Below are positions 18,181 to 30,742 of a DNA stretch of 64,000 bases, piece after piece. Source of the DNA: Gp6-AA40 sp963741135 (GTDB taxonomy: Bacteria; Acidobacteriota; Vicinamibacteria; Vicinamibacterales; UBA2999); the NCBI GenBank assembly GCA_963741135.1, contig CAVUHC010000008.1, positions 496,001 to 560,000 of the forward strand, written 5' to 3'. Position numbers and translations under genes: made by a program. The notes under the pieces are model-generated. The model did not search any database and was not told where the DNA came from. It saw nothing but the letters and a program-made list of their open reading frames with translations. Numbering within the stretch: the stretch's first letter is position 1; every line of letters begins with the position of its first letter.

Positions 18181-19120
18181 CTAGCGGCGAAACGCACGGC
18201 GGTATCGTTGTGGACTTGTCCCTACGATCCGGTTGAAGCGGTCACGGAATGCGGGCGCCGACCCGAATCCCACTTCAGTGGCGATGCGTTCAACCGAATG
18301 CCTCGTCGTCTCCAGCAACTGCTGTGCGCGCCGTACTCGTGCCAGAAGGATCCACTGCAATGGCGTCGTGCCGGTCTGCTCGGCGAACCGTCGGCTGAGC
18401 GTGCGTGTACTCGTCGCCGCATGACTCGCAAGGCGCTCCAGCGTGAAGCGGCTGGCGAAGATGCATCTGAATCCATCGCATCAATGGTTCCAATGACGCG
18501 CCGTCGGAACTCGGCGGCTGGTGCGTAATGAACTGCGCCTGTCCACCGGCGCGTTCCAGCGGCATCACCGCGATGCGGGCGGCATCCGCGGCGACGACGG
18601 CGCCGTAGTCACGCCGGACGAGGTGAAGGCATAAGTCCAAACCAGCCGCGGCGCCGGCGGAGGTCAATATCTGTCCGTTATCGACGTAGAGAACATTGGG
18701 ATCGACCGTAATACCTGGATAACGACTGGCCAGTTGGTCCGCGGCGAGCCAGTGTGTCGTGGCGCGCCGACCGTCAAGTAGTCCGGTTGCCGCAAGTACG
18801 AATGCACCGCTGCAGATGGAGGCGATCCGGCAGCCCCGCTCCGCCGCGCAACGAATGGCGCGGACGACGGCTTTCGGTACCGGTGCCAACGGATTGGCCA
18901 CGCCGGGAATAATCACGGTATCCGCTTTGGCCAGCGTCCGCAGACGCCAGTGAGGCCGAACCGTGAACGCACCGGCAGGCACGTCTCTCTCGATTCCGCA
19001 GACACGTACGTCGTAACCGGCACGATCGTCAGCCAACCGAACCCGCCCGAACACCTCGCATGGCGTAGACAGGTCGAACGGAACGACACCGGGCAGGACG
19101 AGGACCGCAACAGTGTGCAT
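18181..19120 (-). CDS. GlxA family transcriptional regulator (one frameshift)
   Basis: Regulator with an N-terminal DJ-1/PfpI-like domain (MHTVAVLVLPGVVPFDLS ... ASICSGAFVLAATGLLDGR) and a C-terminal AraC-type DNA-binding domain. The frame changes near 18447; beyond it come RFTLERLASHAATSTRTLSR, TGTTPLQWILLARVRRAQ and IATEVGFGSAPAFRDRFNR, the two helix-turn-helix motifs, with stop at 18181. Joined it is about 312 residues, the normal GlxA length. The break may be a sequencing error. Targets unknown. Confidence 0.85.
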
Positions 19121-19227
19121 GGGATGGAATATACACTCTCGCCGTCGCCAGCCTAATGGCGAGAATCAAGCGGTTAGTGTCATTCCTGCCACTCGCAAGC
19201 GTTGACCGTGACTGCGAAGATGCCGTC

Positions 19228-19644
19228 ATGGATATTGTGATCCCGATGGCAATCGGCATTCTGTACGCGTTCTTGACATCCCTGTTCAGGGAGCCCAACC
19301 GCCAGAATTTCAACGCCATCATGATCGCGGGCGCGGGCGCGGCATACCTCAACGGGGGCCTCGGCGTGTGGGAGTTTGCGTTCGCGGCCGTGGTCACGAT
19401 GCTCGCGTATCACGGCCTGAAGTCGTATCGCTGGATTGGGATTGGATGGATGCTGCATACGGTGTGGGACGTGACGCATCACCTGTTTGGAACACCCATC
19501 GTCCCGTTTGTGCCGAATTCGTCGGCGGGATGCGCGATCTGCGACATCGTGATTGCGCTGTGGTGTTTTGCCGGTGCCCCTTCGCCTTCCGAATTGCAGA
19601 CCAGACTGATGCGTCGTCCTGTGCGACCGGGTAGCGTGCCGTGA
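19228..19644 (+). CDS. DUF6010 family membrane protein
   Basis: A 138-residue protein with three or four membrane helices and the family motif YRWIGIGWMLHTVWDVTHH followed by AGCAICDIVIALWCF. Function unknown. I prefer ATG 19228 (MDIVIPMAIGILYAF) where family similarity begins; an ATG at 19156 would add a 24-residue tail. A broken partial copy lies at 18060-18150, on the other side of the regulator gene. Confidence 0.8.
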   Translation: MDIVIPMAIGILYAFLTSLFREPNRQNFNAIMIAGAGAAYLNGGLGVWEFAFAAVVTMLAYHGLKSYRWIGIGWMLHTVWDVTHHLFGTPIVPFVPNSSAGCAICDIVIALWCFAGAPSPSELQTRLMRRPVRPGSVP

Positions 19645-19756
19645 TCCCCTCTTGAGCGCATCGAGCGTCGTACTGGACTACCCGCTGAGCTTGGGCAGCA
19701 CCCCGGCGAGACAGGATCAAAGACTTCGTACATTGAGGCCGATACGACGGCTGGAC

Positions 19757-19855
19757 ATGCCTACAAAGACTGCCACCGCACCCCGTCGTTCCACGGGAAC
19801 GAAGAAGGAACCGCTCGAAATCGTCGTGCGCCGCGGCGCTGATGAGGCGGTTTGA
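19757..19855 (+). CDS. Small basic ORF, possibly 5' part of the next gene
   Basis: A 32-codon frame (MPTKTATAPRRSTGTKKEP...) whose end EIVVRRGADEAV runs naturally into the next frame's RRFDALKTRT. They overlap by 14 bases (ATGAGGCGGTTTGA). Either two coupled genes or one gene with an indel. Confidence 0.35.
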   Translation: MPTKTATAPRRSTGTKKEPLEIVVRRGADEAV

Positions 19856-20087
19856 CGCGCTGAAAACCCGAACATCCGAGCTGCCCGTCGTGGTGACCTG
19901 GGACCGGCGTAAGGCCGATCGACGCGATTCGAAGGCCATGGCTCACCAGATGGACGTGCCACGCGACCGCCGGGCCACAGACCGCCGGCAGAAGCCGCCA
20001 TTTACGTGGGATCTCGCCGATTTCGTCGTCGTCGCGCCCGCGGAAGGGCAGAAAACGCCACGCAAAGGGAAGGCGAAAAAGGCCTGA
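19842..20087 (+). CDS. Small conserved-looking hypothetical protein
   Basis: An 81-residue basic protein: MRRFDALKTRTSELPVVVTW, repeated DRR motifs (WDRRKADRRDS, RDRRATDRRQ), then PPFTWDLADFVVV. The DRR repeats suggest nucleic-acid or membrane-surface contact, but no family is recognised. See the preceding entry for a possible longer N-terminus. Confidence 0.5.
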   Translation: MRRFDALKTRTSELPVVVTWDRRKADRRDSKAMAHQMDVPRDRRATDRRQKPPFTWDLADFVVVAPAEGQKTPRKGKAKKA

Positions 20088-20137
20088 GACTGTCGCTGCG
20101 GCAGCGAGGGACCGAAAACCTTAGGTCAGCCAGCCAC

Positions 20138-20326
20138 ATGATTAACTGGGAATTGCCACCGGATGCGGTTCCGTGTCCCCACTGCGGTGCCACGGAAACG
20201 CAGATTACTCTTCAGCTGCTCGGCCTGATCAGGTACGGGTGCAACGGTTGTCGCAAATCGTTCGCGGTCAAGAGTAACGGCAAGGTCACGCCGTCCGTCC
20301 CCCCAGCAGCAACGTCTCCCTCCTAG
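20138..20326 (+). CDS. Small zinc-ribbon protein
   Basis: A 62-residue protein with two cysteine pairs, CPHCG near residue 13 and CNGCRKSF near residue 34, which fit a zinc ribbon like that at the start of transposase or RNA-binding proteins. Start ATG 20138 (MINWELPPDAVP). Function unknown. Confidence 0.55.
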   Translation: MINWELPPDAVPCPHCGATETQITLQLLGLIRYGCNGCRKSFAVKSNGKVTPSVPPAATSPS

Positions 20327-20378
20327 CCTCGCTCGCTCTCCACGACAATTCCACCAATCTGGTAATCTCGCGGTCCGA

Positions 20379-21919
20379 GTGATCATCGGCCTCGATTTCG
20401 CGCTCGCGCTGCTGTCCGGCGCGCTTCTGGCGCTCAGTTTTCCACGTTACGGCCACCCGGCGTTCGCATGGATTGCACTCGTCCCGCTCGTCCTGGCGCT
20501 GAGCGGATGGCGGGGGCGCCCCGGACGCCTCCCAGGGCAACCGCCACTCCGCGCGTTCCTGCTCGGGCTCGCGTCCGGCTTCGTGTATTTCGCCGGCACG
20601 CTCTACTGGACGGGCACGGTGATCAGCACGTTCGGGGGCATTCCGACGATCGCGGCGATCTTTGGCGTCATTCTGCTGGCGCTCTATCAGGGAGCGTTTC
20701 CGGCGATTGGCGGCGCTCATCAGTAGCCGTCTGATCAACCGCGCCGGGGTCACCGGGATCTTCCTCGCGCCGGCCGCGTGGGTCGCCACGGAGTTTTTCC
20801 GCGGAGTCGCTTTCGGGGGATTTCCCTGGGTGCCGCTCGGCGACAGCCAGGTCACCGTCCTGCCGGTGGCGCAGCTCGCCAGCGTCCTCGGCGTGTACGG
20901 GGTGTCCGCTGCTGGTCGCGTTCGTCAATGCCGCGATCGCGTACGCGATGCTCACCGACTGGCCGTGCGCGCGTCGCTGCTCTGGCCGCCGCCGCCGTGG
21001 TGCTCATCGCGACCGGCGCATGGGGCAGCTTGCGGATCGCGGACGGATCGCTGACGCGCATGGGTACGGCCATTCGGGTCGGCTTGATCCAGGGCAACAT
21101 CGCACAGGAAGACAAGTGGAAGGCGGGCGAAGCGCGGCGCATCTTCACGACCTACATCGCGATGACGCGCGACGCGGTGCGCCGCGGCGCCGAGTTCGTC
21201 ATCTGGCCCGAATCGTCCACGCCGTTCATGTTCGAGGAGGATCCCGTCGGACAAGCCGCGATCCGCGCGCTCGCGCGCGAGCTGCACGTGCCGATTCTGT
21301 TCGGGAGCGATCAGGAAGAGCACGGCGCGACCCCGGCGCTGTATAACGCCGCGTTCCTCATAGCGCCCGACGGCACGACCGTCGGCGTGTACCGCAAGAT
21401 TCATCTCGTGCCGTGGGGCGAGTTCATCCCGTTGAAGCGATGGCTGTATTTCGTGTCGCCGCTCGTCGACAGCTTTACCGACTTCTCGCCCGGCACGACG
21501 ATGGTGATGCTGCCCGTCGGTTCGCATTTCGATCAGCACGGCGATCTGTTACGAGGTGGTCTATCCGTCGCTCATTCGACAGGCGGTCGCAGGCGGGCAG
21601 CGAGCTGCTGACGACGATCACCAACGACGCGTGGTACGGACACTCGTCGGCGCCGTACCAGCATTTCGCAGCTGGCGTCGATGCGCGCCATCGAGCAGGG
21701 GCGATACCTGGCTGCGCGCCGCGAACACGGGCATCAGCGGCGTCGTCGATCCCGTACGGGCGCGTCGTGCAGCAGTCGGCTATCTTTGAACAGGCGGCGC
21801 TGGTCGAGCAGGTCCGGTTTCTGACGATCCGGACGATCTACTCGAAGATTGGCGACGTCGTGGCGTACGTGGCGATGGCGCTCATCGCCGTCGCGCTCAT
21901 TGTTGTCAGGCGGACCTGA
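20379..21919 (+). CDS. lnt: Apolipoprotein N-acyltransferase (several frameshifts)
   Basis: Adds the third acyl chain to lipoproteins in the inner membrane. N-terminal helices start at GTG 20379 (VIIGLDFALALLSGALLALS). The nitrilase-like domain shows IRVGLIQGNIAQEDKW, the catalytic Glu in FVIWPESSTPF, Lys in VYRKIHLVPWGEFIP and Cys in ICYEVVYPSLIR; then ITNDAWYGHSSAPYQH and AANTGISGVVDP. These pieces lie in three frames with at least six changes (about 20710, 20905, 20980, 21545, 21600, 21680). As lipoprotein sorting genes lolC and lolD are also here, the gene is probably intact in the organism. Confidence 0.85.
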
Positions 21920-22026
21920 CCGCCTTCGCCAAGGCTCGGTGGTCCGACCTTGCGAAGTCGGAAGGTCCGCCTCTACGTCTTGGTGAGTTTCGCAGAGGCG
22001 GGTCTTCAGACCCGCCTGCAGGAGGG
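21920..22026. repeat. Palindromic GC-rich elements between lnt and prfB
   Basis: Contains CCGACCTTGCGAAGTCGG and GGCGGGTCTTCAGACCCGCC, each a near-perfect palindrome. The second resembles the element at 51522-51553. They probably act as the lnt terminator or are REP-like repeats. Confidence 0.6.
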
Positions 22027-22030
22027 TATC

Positions 22031-23174
22031 GTGGCAGTTGCCGTTGATGATCTCGTTCGGCGTTACGAGGACTTGAGCAAGCGGGCGATGGAACTGCGGA
22101 GGCATCTTTGAGGGTGCACACCTCGACGAGCAGCTCGCCGAAGTAGAGCCGCGCATCGCGGCTCCCGATTTCTGGAGCAACCAGGCCGAGGCGCAGAAGG
22201 TCATGCAGCGCCGGCGGCGGCTCGAAGAGGACCGGACGCTGCTCGAATCGCTGCGCCGCCGGACCGATGACATCGACGTCCTGGTCGAGTGGGCCGCGCG
22301 CGGGCGAAGACGTCACCGCGGATCTCGCGCGCGGCGCTCGACGAGCTGCAGCAGGAAGTCGAGGCGGCGGAAACGAAGAAGATGCTCGGCGGCGAGCACG
22401 ATCGCGCAAACGCGATCGTCACGATTCACCCGGGCGCAGGCGGCACCGAGTCGCAGGACTGGGCCGAGATGCTGTTCCGCATGTACCTGAAATGGTCCGA
22501 GCGTCGCGGCTTCCGTCGCGAAGTCATCGACTACCAGCCGGGCGACGAAGCGGGCATCAAGAGCGTCACGTTCACACTGACCGGTGACTATGCCTTCGGG
22601 TTGATGTCGGCTGAGGCCGGCGTCCATCGTCTCGTGCGCATTTCGCCCTTCGATCAGGCCGCGCGGCGCCACACCTCGTTTGCGTCCGTGTTCGTCTGGC
22701 CCGAGCTTGCCCGAGGACGTCGACGTCGAGATCGAGGATAAGGACCTGCGGATCGATACGTACCGCTCGAGCGGCGCCGGCGGCCAGCACGTCAACGTCA
22801 CCGATTCCGCCGTCCGCATCACGCATCTCCCGACCGGCATCGTGGTGTCGTGCCAGAACGAGCGCTCGCAGCACAAGAACCGGGCGTCCGGCGATGAAGG
22901 TGCTCAAGTCGCGGCTCTATCGACCTGAAGATGAAGGAACAAGCAGTCGAAGCTCGACCAGATCGCGGGCGCGAAGAAGGAAATCGGGTTCGGCAGCCAG
23001 ATCCGCAGCTACGTGCTGCAGCCGTACCAGATGATCAAGGATCACCGCACGAAGATGGAGGTCGGCGACGTGAACCGCGTGCTCGACGGCGATCTCGATC
23101 CATTCATCAAGACGTATCTGCTGAAGAAAGCCAGCGGCACGCTGGGCGCGCCTGCGCCGGCGGACGAGGATTAG
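22031..23174 (+). CDS. prfB: Peptide chain release factor 2 (programmed +1 frameshift, plus likely sequence errors)
   Basis: RF2 ends translation at UGA and UAA. Starts at GTG 22031 (VAVAVDDLVRRYEDLSKR). Codon 27 is an in-frame UGA (22109-22111) within the classical RF2 frameshift signal; a +1 shift gives L-EGAHLDEQLAEVEPRIA. Downstream are the RF2 recognition loop with SPF (VRISPFDQAARRHTSFA) and the GGQ motif (SSGAGGQHVNVTDSAVR). Further frame changes near 22297, 22325, 22700, 22890 and 22930 have no shift signals and look like consensus errors. Ends KASGTLGAPAPADED, stop 23172-23174. Confidence 0.9.
22097..22112 (+). promoter_or_regulatory. RF2 programmed +1 frameshift site
   Basis: Reads CGGAGGCATCTTTGAG: an internal Shine-Dalgarno-like GGAGG, a three-base spacer, then CTT TGA. 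In E. coli the signal is AGGGGG-TAT-CTT-TGA-C, so the layout and spacing match exactly. Low RF2 slows termination at the UGA and lets the ribosome slip +1, which is known RF2 autoregulation. Confidence 0.9.
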
Positions 23175-23271
23175 CCACGAAGAACACCAAGGACGAGCAG
23201 GCCACGAAGAACCTTTTTTACAAAAATTGTTTTGTGATCTAACCTTCGTAATCTCCGTGTCCTTCGTGGTC
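23174..23271. repeat. CACGAAGA repeat hairpin
   Basis: Left arm 23174-23212 (GCCACGAAGAAC, CACCAAGGAC, GCCACGAAGAAC) pairs with right arm 23243-23271 (CCTTCGTAATCTCCGTGTCCTTCGTGG). A T-rich loop (CCTTTTTTTAC) follows the left arm. It starts in the prfB stop codon and runs into the start of the amidase gene. Confidence 0.8.
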
Positions 23272-24995
23272 AAGAACGTCTTAGTGCCCTTGACGGCGCT
23301 TGTGGCGCTCGCGGCTCTCGTAAGCGCGCAGCAGCGTCGATTCACCGTCGTCGAAGCCTCGATCACGGACATGCGGCGAGGCGCTCCAGCAGCCGCCGCG
23401 TGACGTCGCACGAGCTGGTCCAGCAGTCGCTCACACGCATCGCGCTGTACGAGGATCGGCTGAACGCGATCATCTACGTCAACCCGCATGCGCTCGAAGA
23501 GGCGGACGAGCGCGACCGCGAGCGCGCGCGCCGGACGGATTCGCGGGCCGCTGCACGGCATCCCGATCGCGCTCAAGGACAACATCCAGACGCGCGACAT
23601 GCCGACCACCGGCGGCGCGCTCGCGTTCGCCGGCCTCGTTCCGCCGTACGACGCGACGGTCGACGAAGAACCTGCGCGATGCCGGCGCGATCATCATCGC
23701 CAAGACGCAGATGACCGAGCTGGCGAACTGGGTCACCGTCGGGATGCCCGCGAACTACAACAGCCTCAACGGCTACGGGATGAACCCCTACGATCCGCGG
23801 CGCGACCCGCGTGACGGTCTCGCCGATGGCCGTCCGGTGCTGGCGACCGGAGGATCGAGCTCCGGCGTCGGAACGGCCGTGAGCTTCTGGGCTGCGAACG
23901 TCGGCACGGAGACGTCCGGTTCGATCCTGAGCCCCGCGAACCAGAACATGCTCGTCGGCATCAAGCCGACGGTCGGACGGGTGAGCCGCTACGGGATCAT
24001 CCCGATCACCGCCGATCAGGACACCGCCGGCCCGATGGCGCGGTCGGTCACCGACGCGGCCATCATGCTCGGCGCGATGGAAAGCGCGAACGCCCGATCC
24101 GAACGATGCCGCCACCGCCGCGTGCACGCCGCCGCCAGGGCGCGACTACACGCGATTCCTCGACCGCGCGGCGCTGAATGGCGCGCGCATCGGCGTGCCG
24201 CGCGCGTTCTTCTACGACGCTGTTACGGCGGGAGGCTCATCGGTCCCGCGGGGCGGCCTCACTGCCGATCAGCGCAAGGCGATGGATGACGCGATCGCGG
24301 TCATGCGGCAGCAAGGTGCCGAGATCGTCGACCCGGCGGATATCCCGAGCATCGTCGATGCCGATCCCGCGCAGGAACTTTCTCGACTGGAACGTCTGCT
24401 CGGGACCGGACAATGCGAAGGGGAAGGACGCGGATTGCTCGATCGACTTACAAGTACGGCATGAAGCGCGACTTCAGCCATTGGCTGGCGCTGCTTGGCG
24501 ACGCCGCTCCGGTGAAGACGCTGACGGCGCTCCGCGCGTGGAACGACGCACACAGGAGCGCCGGCACGCTCAAATACGGCCAGTCGAATCTCGACAACGC
24601 GGACGAGATCGACCTGCTCGCGGATCGGAGCCGCTACGAGGCGGATCGCCGGAAGGATCTGTTCCTGACCGCGTCCCACGGCATCGACGAAGTGATGAAG
24701 GCGCAGCGGCTCGACGCGCTCATCTTTCCCGCGCAGAACGGGGCGGGCATCGCGGCGCGAGCCGCGTATCCGACGGTGATCGTGCCATTCGCGACGGTGC
24801 CGAACACGCCGACGCCCGCGTTTCCAGCCGGGTTTCGATCCGCAGCCGGCTCCGTATGGTGTGAGTTTTACCGGGATGGCGTGCAGCGAGCCGCGGTTGA
24901 TTGCGCTGGCATATGCGTTCGAGCAGGCCAGCCGCCTTCGCGCGGCTTCGGCGGGCCAGGCGAGAGGACGCGTCGCACCGCCGTTGTTCCCCTGA
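23266..24995 (+). CDS. Secreted amidase-signature family hydrolase (several frameshifts)
   Basis: Serine hydrolase of the GatA-like amidase family. It starts with a signal peptide, VVKNVLVPLTALVALAALVSAQQ (GTG 23266 or 23257, inside the repeat arm), so it is probably periplasmic, unlike GatA. The domain shows DRLNAIIYVNP, ALKDNIQTRDMPTTGG with the catalytic Lys, the glycine/serine signature VLATGGSSSGVGTAVSF, and GTETSGSILSPANQN. Frame changes occur near 23371, 23383, 23542, 23668, 24098, 24135, 24388 and 24830. The end RVAPPLFP gives stop 24993-24995. Confidence 0.85.
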
Positions 24996-25058
24996 GGTCC
25001 GCCTGAAGGCGGACGCTACCGATATCGATGTCGGTAGCGTCCGGCTTAGCCGGACTGG
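24996..25058. terminator. Bidirectional terminator-like palindromes
   Basis: Between convergent genes: GTCCGCCTGAAGGCGGAC, then GCTACCGATATCGATGTCGGTAGC, then GTCCGGCTTAGCCGGAC. Three stacked hairpins without a long T run; the first belongs to the GTCCGC palindrome family found elsewhere here. Confidence 0.6.
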
Positions 25059-25059
25059 A

Positions 25060-27387
25060 CTAATTTGACACGGGAACGGCGGGCGGAACTGCGATGGCGC
25101 CCTGCGGCTGGGTGCCGTTGATGAACGCTTCGCTGATGCCCGAGTCGAGCGTCACGAAGACGATGTTGCCGGGCGCCTCGAACTGCGGCAGGTTCTTCCG
25201 ATCGCCGCGCGTGTCGATGTAGGCCTTCATGAAGTCCATCCAGATCGGGAGCGCCGCCTGCGCGCCGGTCTCGTTGCTGCCCGAGCGGCTTCTTCTCGTC
25301 GTAGCCCACCCACACGCCGACAGTGATGTTCGGATCGAAGCCGATGAACCACGCGTCGGTGTATTCGTCCATCGTGCCGGTCTTGCCCGCCAGCGGCCAA
25401 TCGAGGCTTGCTGCCGCCGCCGCCGTGCCGCGCTGGACGACGCCGCGCAGCAGGTTCGTCATCACGAAGGCGGTGTCGGCGCGGATGGCTTCGTGCGGCT
25501 CGGGCCGGTTCTCCTCGAGCACGTTGCCTTCGCGATCCGCGATGCTGACGACGGAGTACGGGCGCATCCGGACGCCCTGGTTCGGAAACGCCGTGTAGGC
25601 GCTGGTCATGTCCCACAGCGTCTCTTCCACCGAGCCAAGCGCGAGCGAGAGATACGGCGGCATGTTCGGCGGCAGGCCGAACCGCGCGGCGACCTTGATG
25701 ACATTGGCGGGGCCGAGCTCGGCGAGCGCCTTGACGGCCGGAATGTTGCGCGAGTCTTCGAGCGCCCAGCGCAGCGTCACCGGCCCTTCGTACTTCCGGT
25801 CGTAGTTGAGCGGCTCGTACAGCGGCTGGTTCGGGCCCGGCTGCCAGCGAGATCGGCTCGTCGACGAAGATCGACACCGGCGTGTAGCCGCGATCGATCG
25901 CCGTCGTGTAGATGAACGGCTTGAACGAAGAGCCCACCTGCCGCTTCGCCTGCGTCGCGCGATTGAACTTGCTCCGCGCGAAGCTGAAGCCGCCGACCAT
26001 CGCGCGCACCTGGCCCGTCCGATTGTCGATCGCGAGCAGCGCCCCTTCGACCAGCGGATCCTGTTCGAGCGCAAGCGTCTGCGGCACGCCGCCCTTCATC
26101 GTCCGTACTTCGACCTGGACGAGATCGCCCACCTGAAGAGATCAACGGCCGCGGTCTTTCGCGTCCATGCGAAGGCGCTCTTCGGCAGCTCGACTTCGTG
26201 GGTGCCGATCCGCACGCGCGCGCTGCCATTGCCGCCCTTTGGGCGCGACCGCAACGACGAGCGCCGGCACGATGTCGCCGGCGAGGATCGGCCGATTCCA
26301 CCGATCGGTCGTGAAGCGTATCGAGCGTGCGGTGTCTCCGCGACGATGTTTCGCGCAGGCTTCCGGAAGCCGCGGTGACGCTTGTCGAGCCGTCGCAGTC
26401 CGCGATCGAGCGCACGATTGGCCGCCTCCTGCAGCTCGGCGTCGAGCGTCGTCTGCACGCGCAGCCCGACTGGTACAGCGCCTCGGCGCCGTACTTCTGC
26501 TCGAGCGTCTTCCGGATCTCCTCGACGAAGTACGGCGCAATCGACGGTTCGGGACGCTGCTGTCCCTGCAGGACCAGCGGCCGCTGTTGCGCGTCGCGGG
26601 CCTCGTCGGCCGAGATGTAGCCCTCTTCCGCCATCCGCTGCAGCACGTAGTTGCGCCGCATCAGCGTCGGCTTTCGGGTTGACGAACGGGCTCAGGCGAC
26701 CGGGCGCCTGGATGATGGCGGCGATCACGGCCGCTTCTTCGAGCGTGAGCTCCTTCGCTGGCTTGTCGAAGTACAGATGCGAAGCCGCTTCGACGCCGTA
26801 CGCGCCGTGTCCGAGATTGATCTGGTTCGCGTAGAGCGTGAAGATCTCCGGCTTGGTGTAGCCGCTTCTCGATCTGGATCGCGACGAATCCATTCCTTGA
26901 TCTTCCGCTCCGGCGATCGCTCGAACACGCCGCCTGCGGATCGGTACTGACGAGGAACATGTCGCGCGCCAGCTGCTGCGTGATGCGTGCTCGCGCCCGC
27001 GCGCTCGCCGGTCAGGATGTCCTTCAGGACGGTGACGATGATGCGCGACATGCTCAGCCCGAAGTGCTGGTTGAAGCCGGCATCTTCGGTCGCGATGATC
27101 GCGTTCCGCAGGGCCGGCGCGATGTCGTCGTAGCCGATGACGACGCGGCGCTCGGTGGCGAACTCGCCGATCATCTGGCCGTCGCGCGCGAGGAGCCGCG
27201 TGATGGTGTTGGGGCGATAGTCGTCGAGCGCGCTGATCTCGGGGACGTCGCCGGTAAACGCGAAGAGCACGCCGCCCAAGGTGCCGAGCAGCGCGGCGAC
27301 GACGAACAGGATGACGAGGCCTGCCTGCTGGGCGACGCGGACAACCACGCGGCGTCCGGGGCGCGGCTGCTGGTTGTTGTTCACCAT
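25060..27387 (-). CDS. Penicillin-binding protein 1A, bifunctional (several frameshifts)
   Basis: Makes and cross-links peptidoglycan. From ATG 27387 (MVNNNQQPRPGRRV) there is one membrane anchor (GLVILFVVAALLGTLGGVLF), then the GT51 transglycosylase domain with IIATEDAGFNQHFG, which holds the catalytic Glu. The transpeptidase domain has the serine motif GSSFKPFIYTTAIDRGYTPV and KTGTMDEYTDAWFIGFDP. The pieces lie in three frames (changes near 27000, 26880, 26690, 26250, 26140, 25840 and 25285). The end APGNIVFVTLDSGISEAFIN ... AVPVSN places the stop at 25060. Essential function argues for consensus errors. Confidence 0.87.
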
Positions 27388-27454
27388 CAAATTCAGTATA
27401 GCGGAGCGAATTGATTGATGCTCCTGTGCTTATCGGCTTCTGAAGCGCAATAAA

Positions 27455-27483
27455 TTGACTGCATCTGACTCAGATTTAATAAT
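27455..27483 (+). promoter_or_regulatory. dnaK promoter overlapping a HAIR-like HspR operator
   Basis: TTGACT (27455-27460) and AATAAT (27478-27483) are separated by 17 bases, a good sigma-70 promoter. The -35 box is also the left half of TTGACT-N7-ACTCAG (27455-27473). The HspR target HAIR is CTTGAGT-N7-ACTCAAG, so the halves match 5 of 6 and 5 of 6 with exact spacing. HspR binding would block RNA polymerase. Confidence 0.6.
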
Positions 27484-27578
27484 GTAGACGGCCTAAACAT
27501 TGGCATCGGCGGTCGCTGACCTTGAAGGTCCGCGCCGCGAACGGCCACCGGTGCTCCGCGGAAGAAGGACGCGACGAC

Positions 27579-29527
<1,949 letters not shown>

Positions 29528-29532
29528 CCATG

Positions 29533-29618
29533 GGTGATTGGTGATTAGTGATTGCCTCCGGGTGATCACGAAGCGACATCACGAATCGCAATCACGAATC
29601 ACCAATCACGAATCACCA
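29533..29618. repeat. GTGATTG repeat hairpin
   Basis: Left arm 29533-29554 (GGTGATTGGTGATTAGTGATTG) and right arm 29589-29617 (CAATCACGAATCACCAATCACG...) are reverse complements of 7-10 bp units. The right arm ends at the dnaJ ATG. Confidence 0.88.
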
Positions 29619-30742
29619 ATGGATCTATACGTCATCCTCGGTCTCGAGCACGGCGCGACGGAGTCGGAGATCAAGCGCGCCTATCGTCGCCTCGCGCGGC
29701 GGTTCCATCCGGACATCAATCCGGGTGACCGCATGGCGGAGGCACGGTTCCGCGCAGATCCTCGAGGCGTACGAGACGCTGATGGATCCCGACCGCCGCA
29801 TCGCGGTACGACTCGGGATCGCCACTCGGCGGCGGAGAGCGCCGCACCAGCGGCTTCGAGGGGTTCGATTTCTCTACGCGAGGCGCGGATCACGCCGCCA
29901 CCTTCGGCGATTTGTTCGCCGAGGTCCTCACGTCGCGCGGCGAACAGTCTCCGACCGCCGAGCGTGGCGCCGATCTCCATCAGACTCTGCAGCTGTCGTT
30001 CGAGGACGCCTTCAACGGCGTGCAGCGCACGGTCACGGTGACCCGGCGGGAGACGTGCCGCACGTGCGCCGGCACGGGGCTGACACGGGTCGAGCACCGG
30101 CGCGTGCCTCGTCTGCCAGGGCGCGGGTGCCGTGCGCACCGTTCGCGGGCACATGGTGTTCTCCCGCAGCTGCCCCGCGTGCGGCGGCAGCGGTCAGCAG
30201 CGTCCGCGGCCGTGCGAGCCGTGCGCGGGCACCGGCCAGGAAACGCGGTCGAGACGCGGTGCAGGTCCGCATCCCGGCCGGCGTAGCCGACGGCGACCGC
30301 GTCCGCGTGCCCGCGAAGGGCAATGCCGGCGTGCGCGGCGGCGAGCCGGGCGATCTGTACATCACGTGCAGGTCGCGCCGCATCCGATCTTTCGCCGCGA
30401 GGGCGACGACATGTCACATGATCGTGCCGATCGCGATTCACGAGGCTGCGCTCGGCGCCCGCATCGACATTCCGACGCCCGGACGGCGACGCGAAGCTGC
30501 GCGTGCCTCCGGGCACGCAGTCGGGGCAGCGTTTCCGGCTGCGCGAGCGCGGCGCGCCCTCGACGCGCGACGGCCGCCGCGGCGATCTCGTCGTCGAGGT
30601 GAAGCTGGTGCTGCCGAAGCTGCTCGACGAGCGCTCGAAGGAGCTGCTCCGCGAGTTCGGCCGCATCAACGGCGAAAACGTCCGCGAGTCTTTTGGCGAG
30701 ACAGGCCACGGAGTCACGGAGACACGGAGACACAACACATGA
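29619..30742 (+). CDS. dnaJ: Chaperone protein DnaJ (several frameshifts)
   Basis: Hsp40 co-chaperone that delivers substrates to DnaK. J-domain: MDLYVILGLEHGATESEIKR, AYRRLARRFHPDINPGD with the HPD motif. Zinc-finger CxxCxGxG motifs: CRTCAGTGL, CLVCQGAGAV, CPACGGSGQ and CEPCAGTGQ. Then VQVRIPAGVADGDRVRV and LLREFGRINGENVRESF at the C-terminus. Frame changes near 29755, 29815, 29870, 30105, 30250, 30370, 30400 and 30480. The last codons (GHGVTETRRHNT) are encoded by a repeat arm. No grpE lies between dnaK and dnaJ, unlike Streptomyces. Confidence 0.88.
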
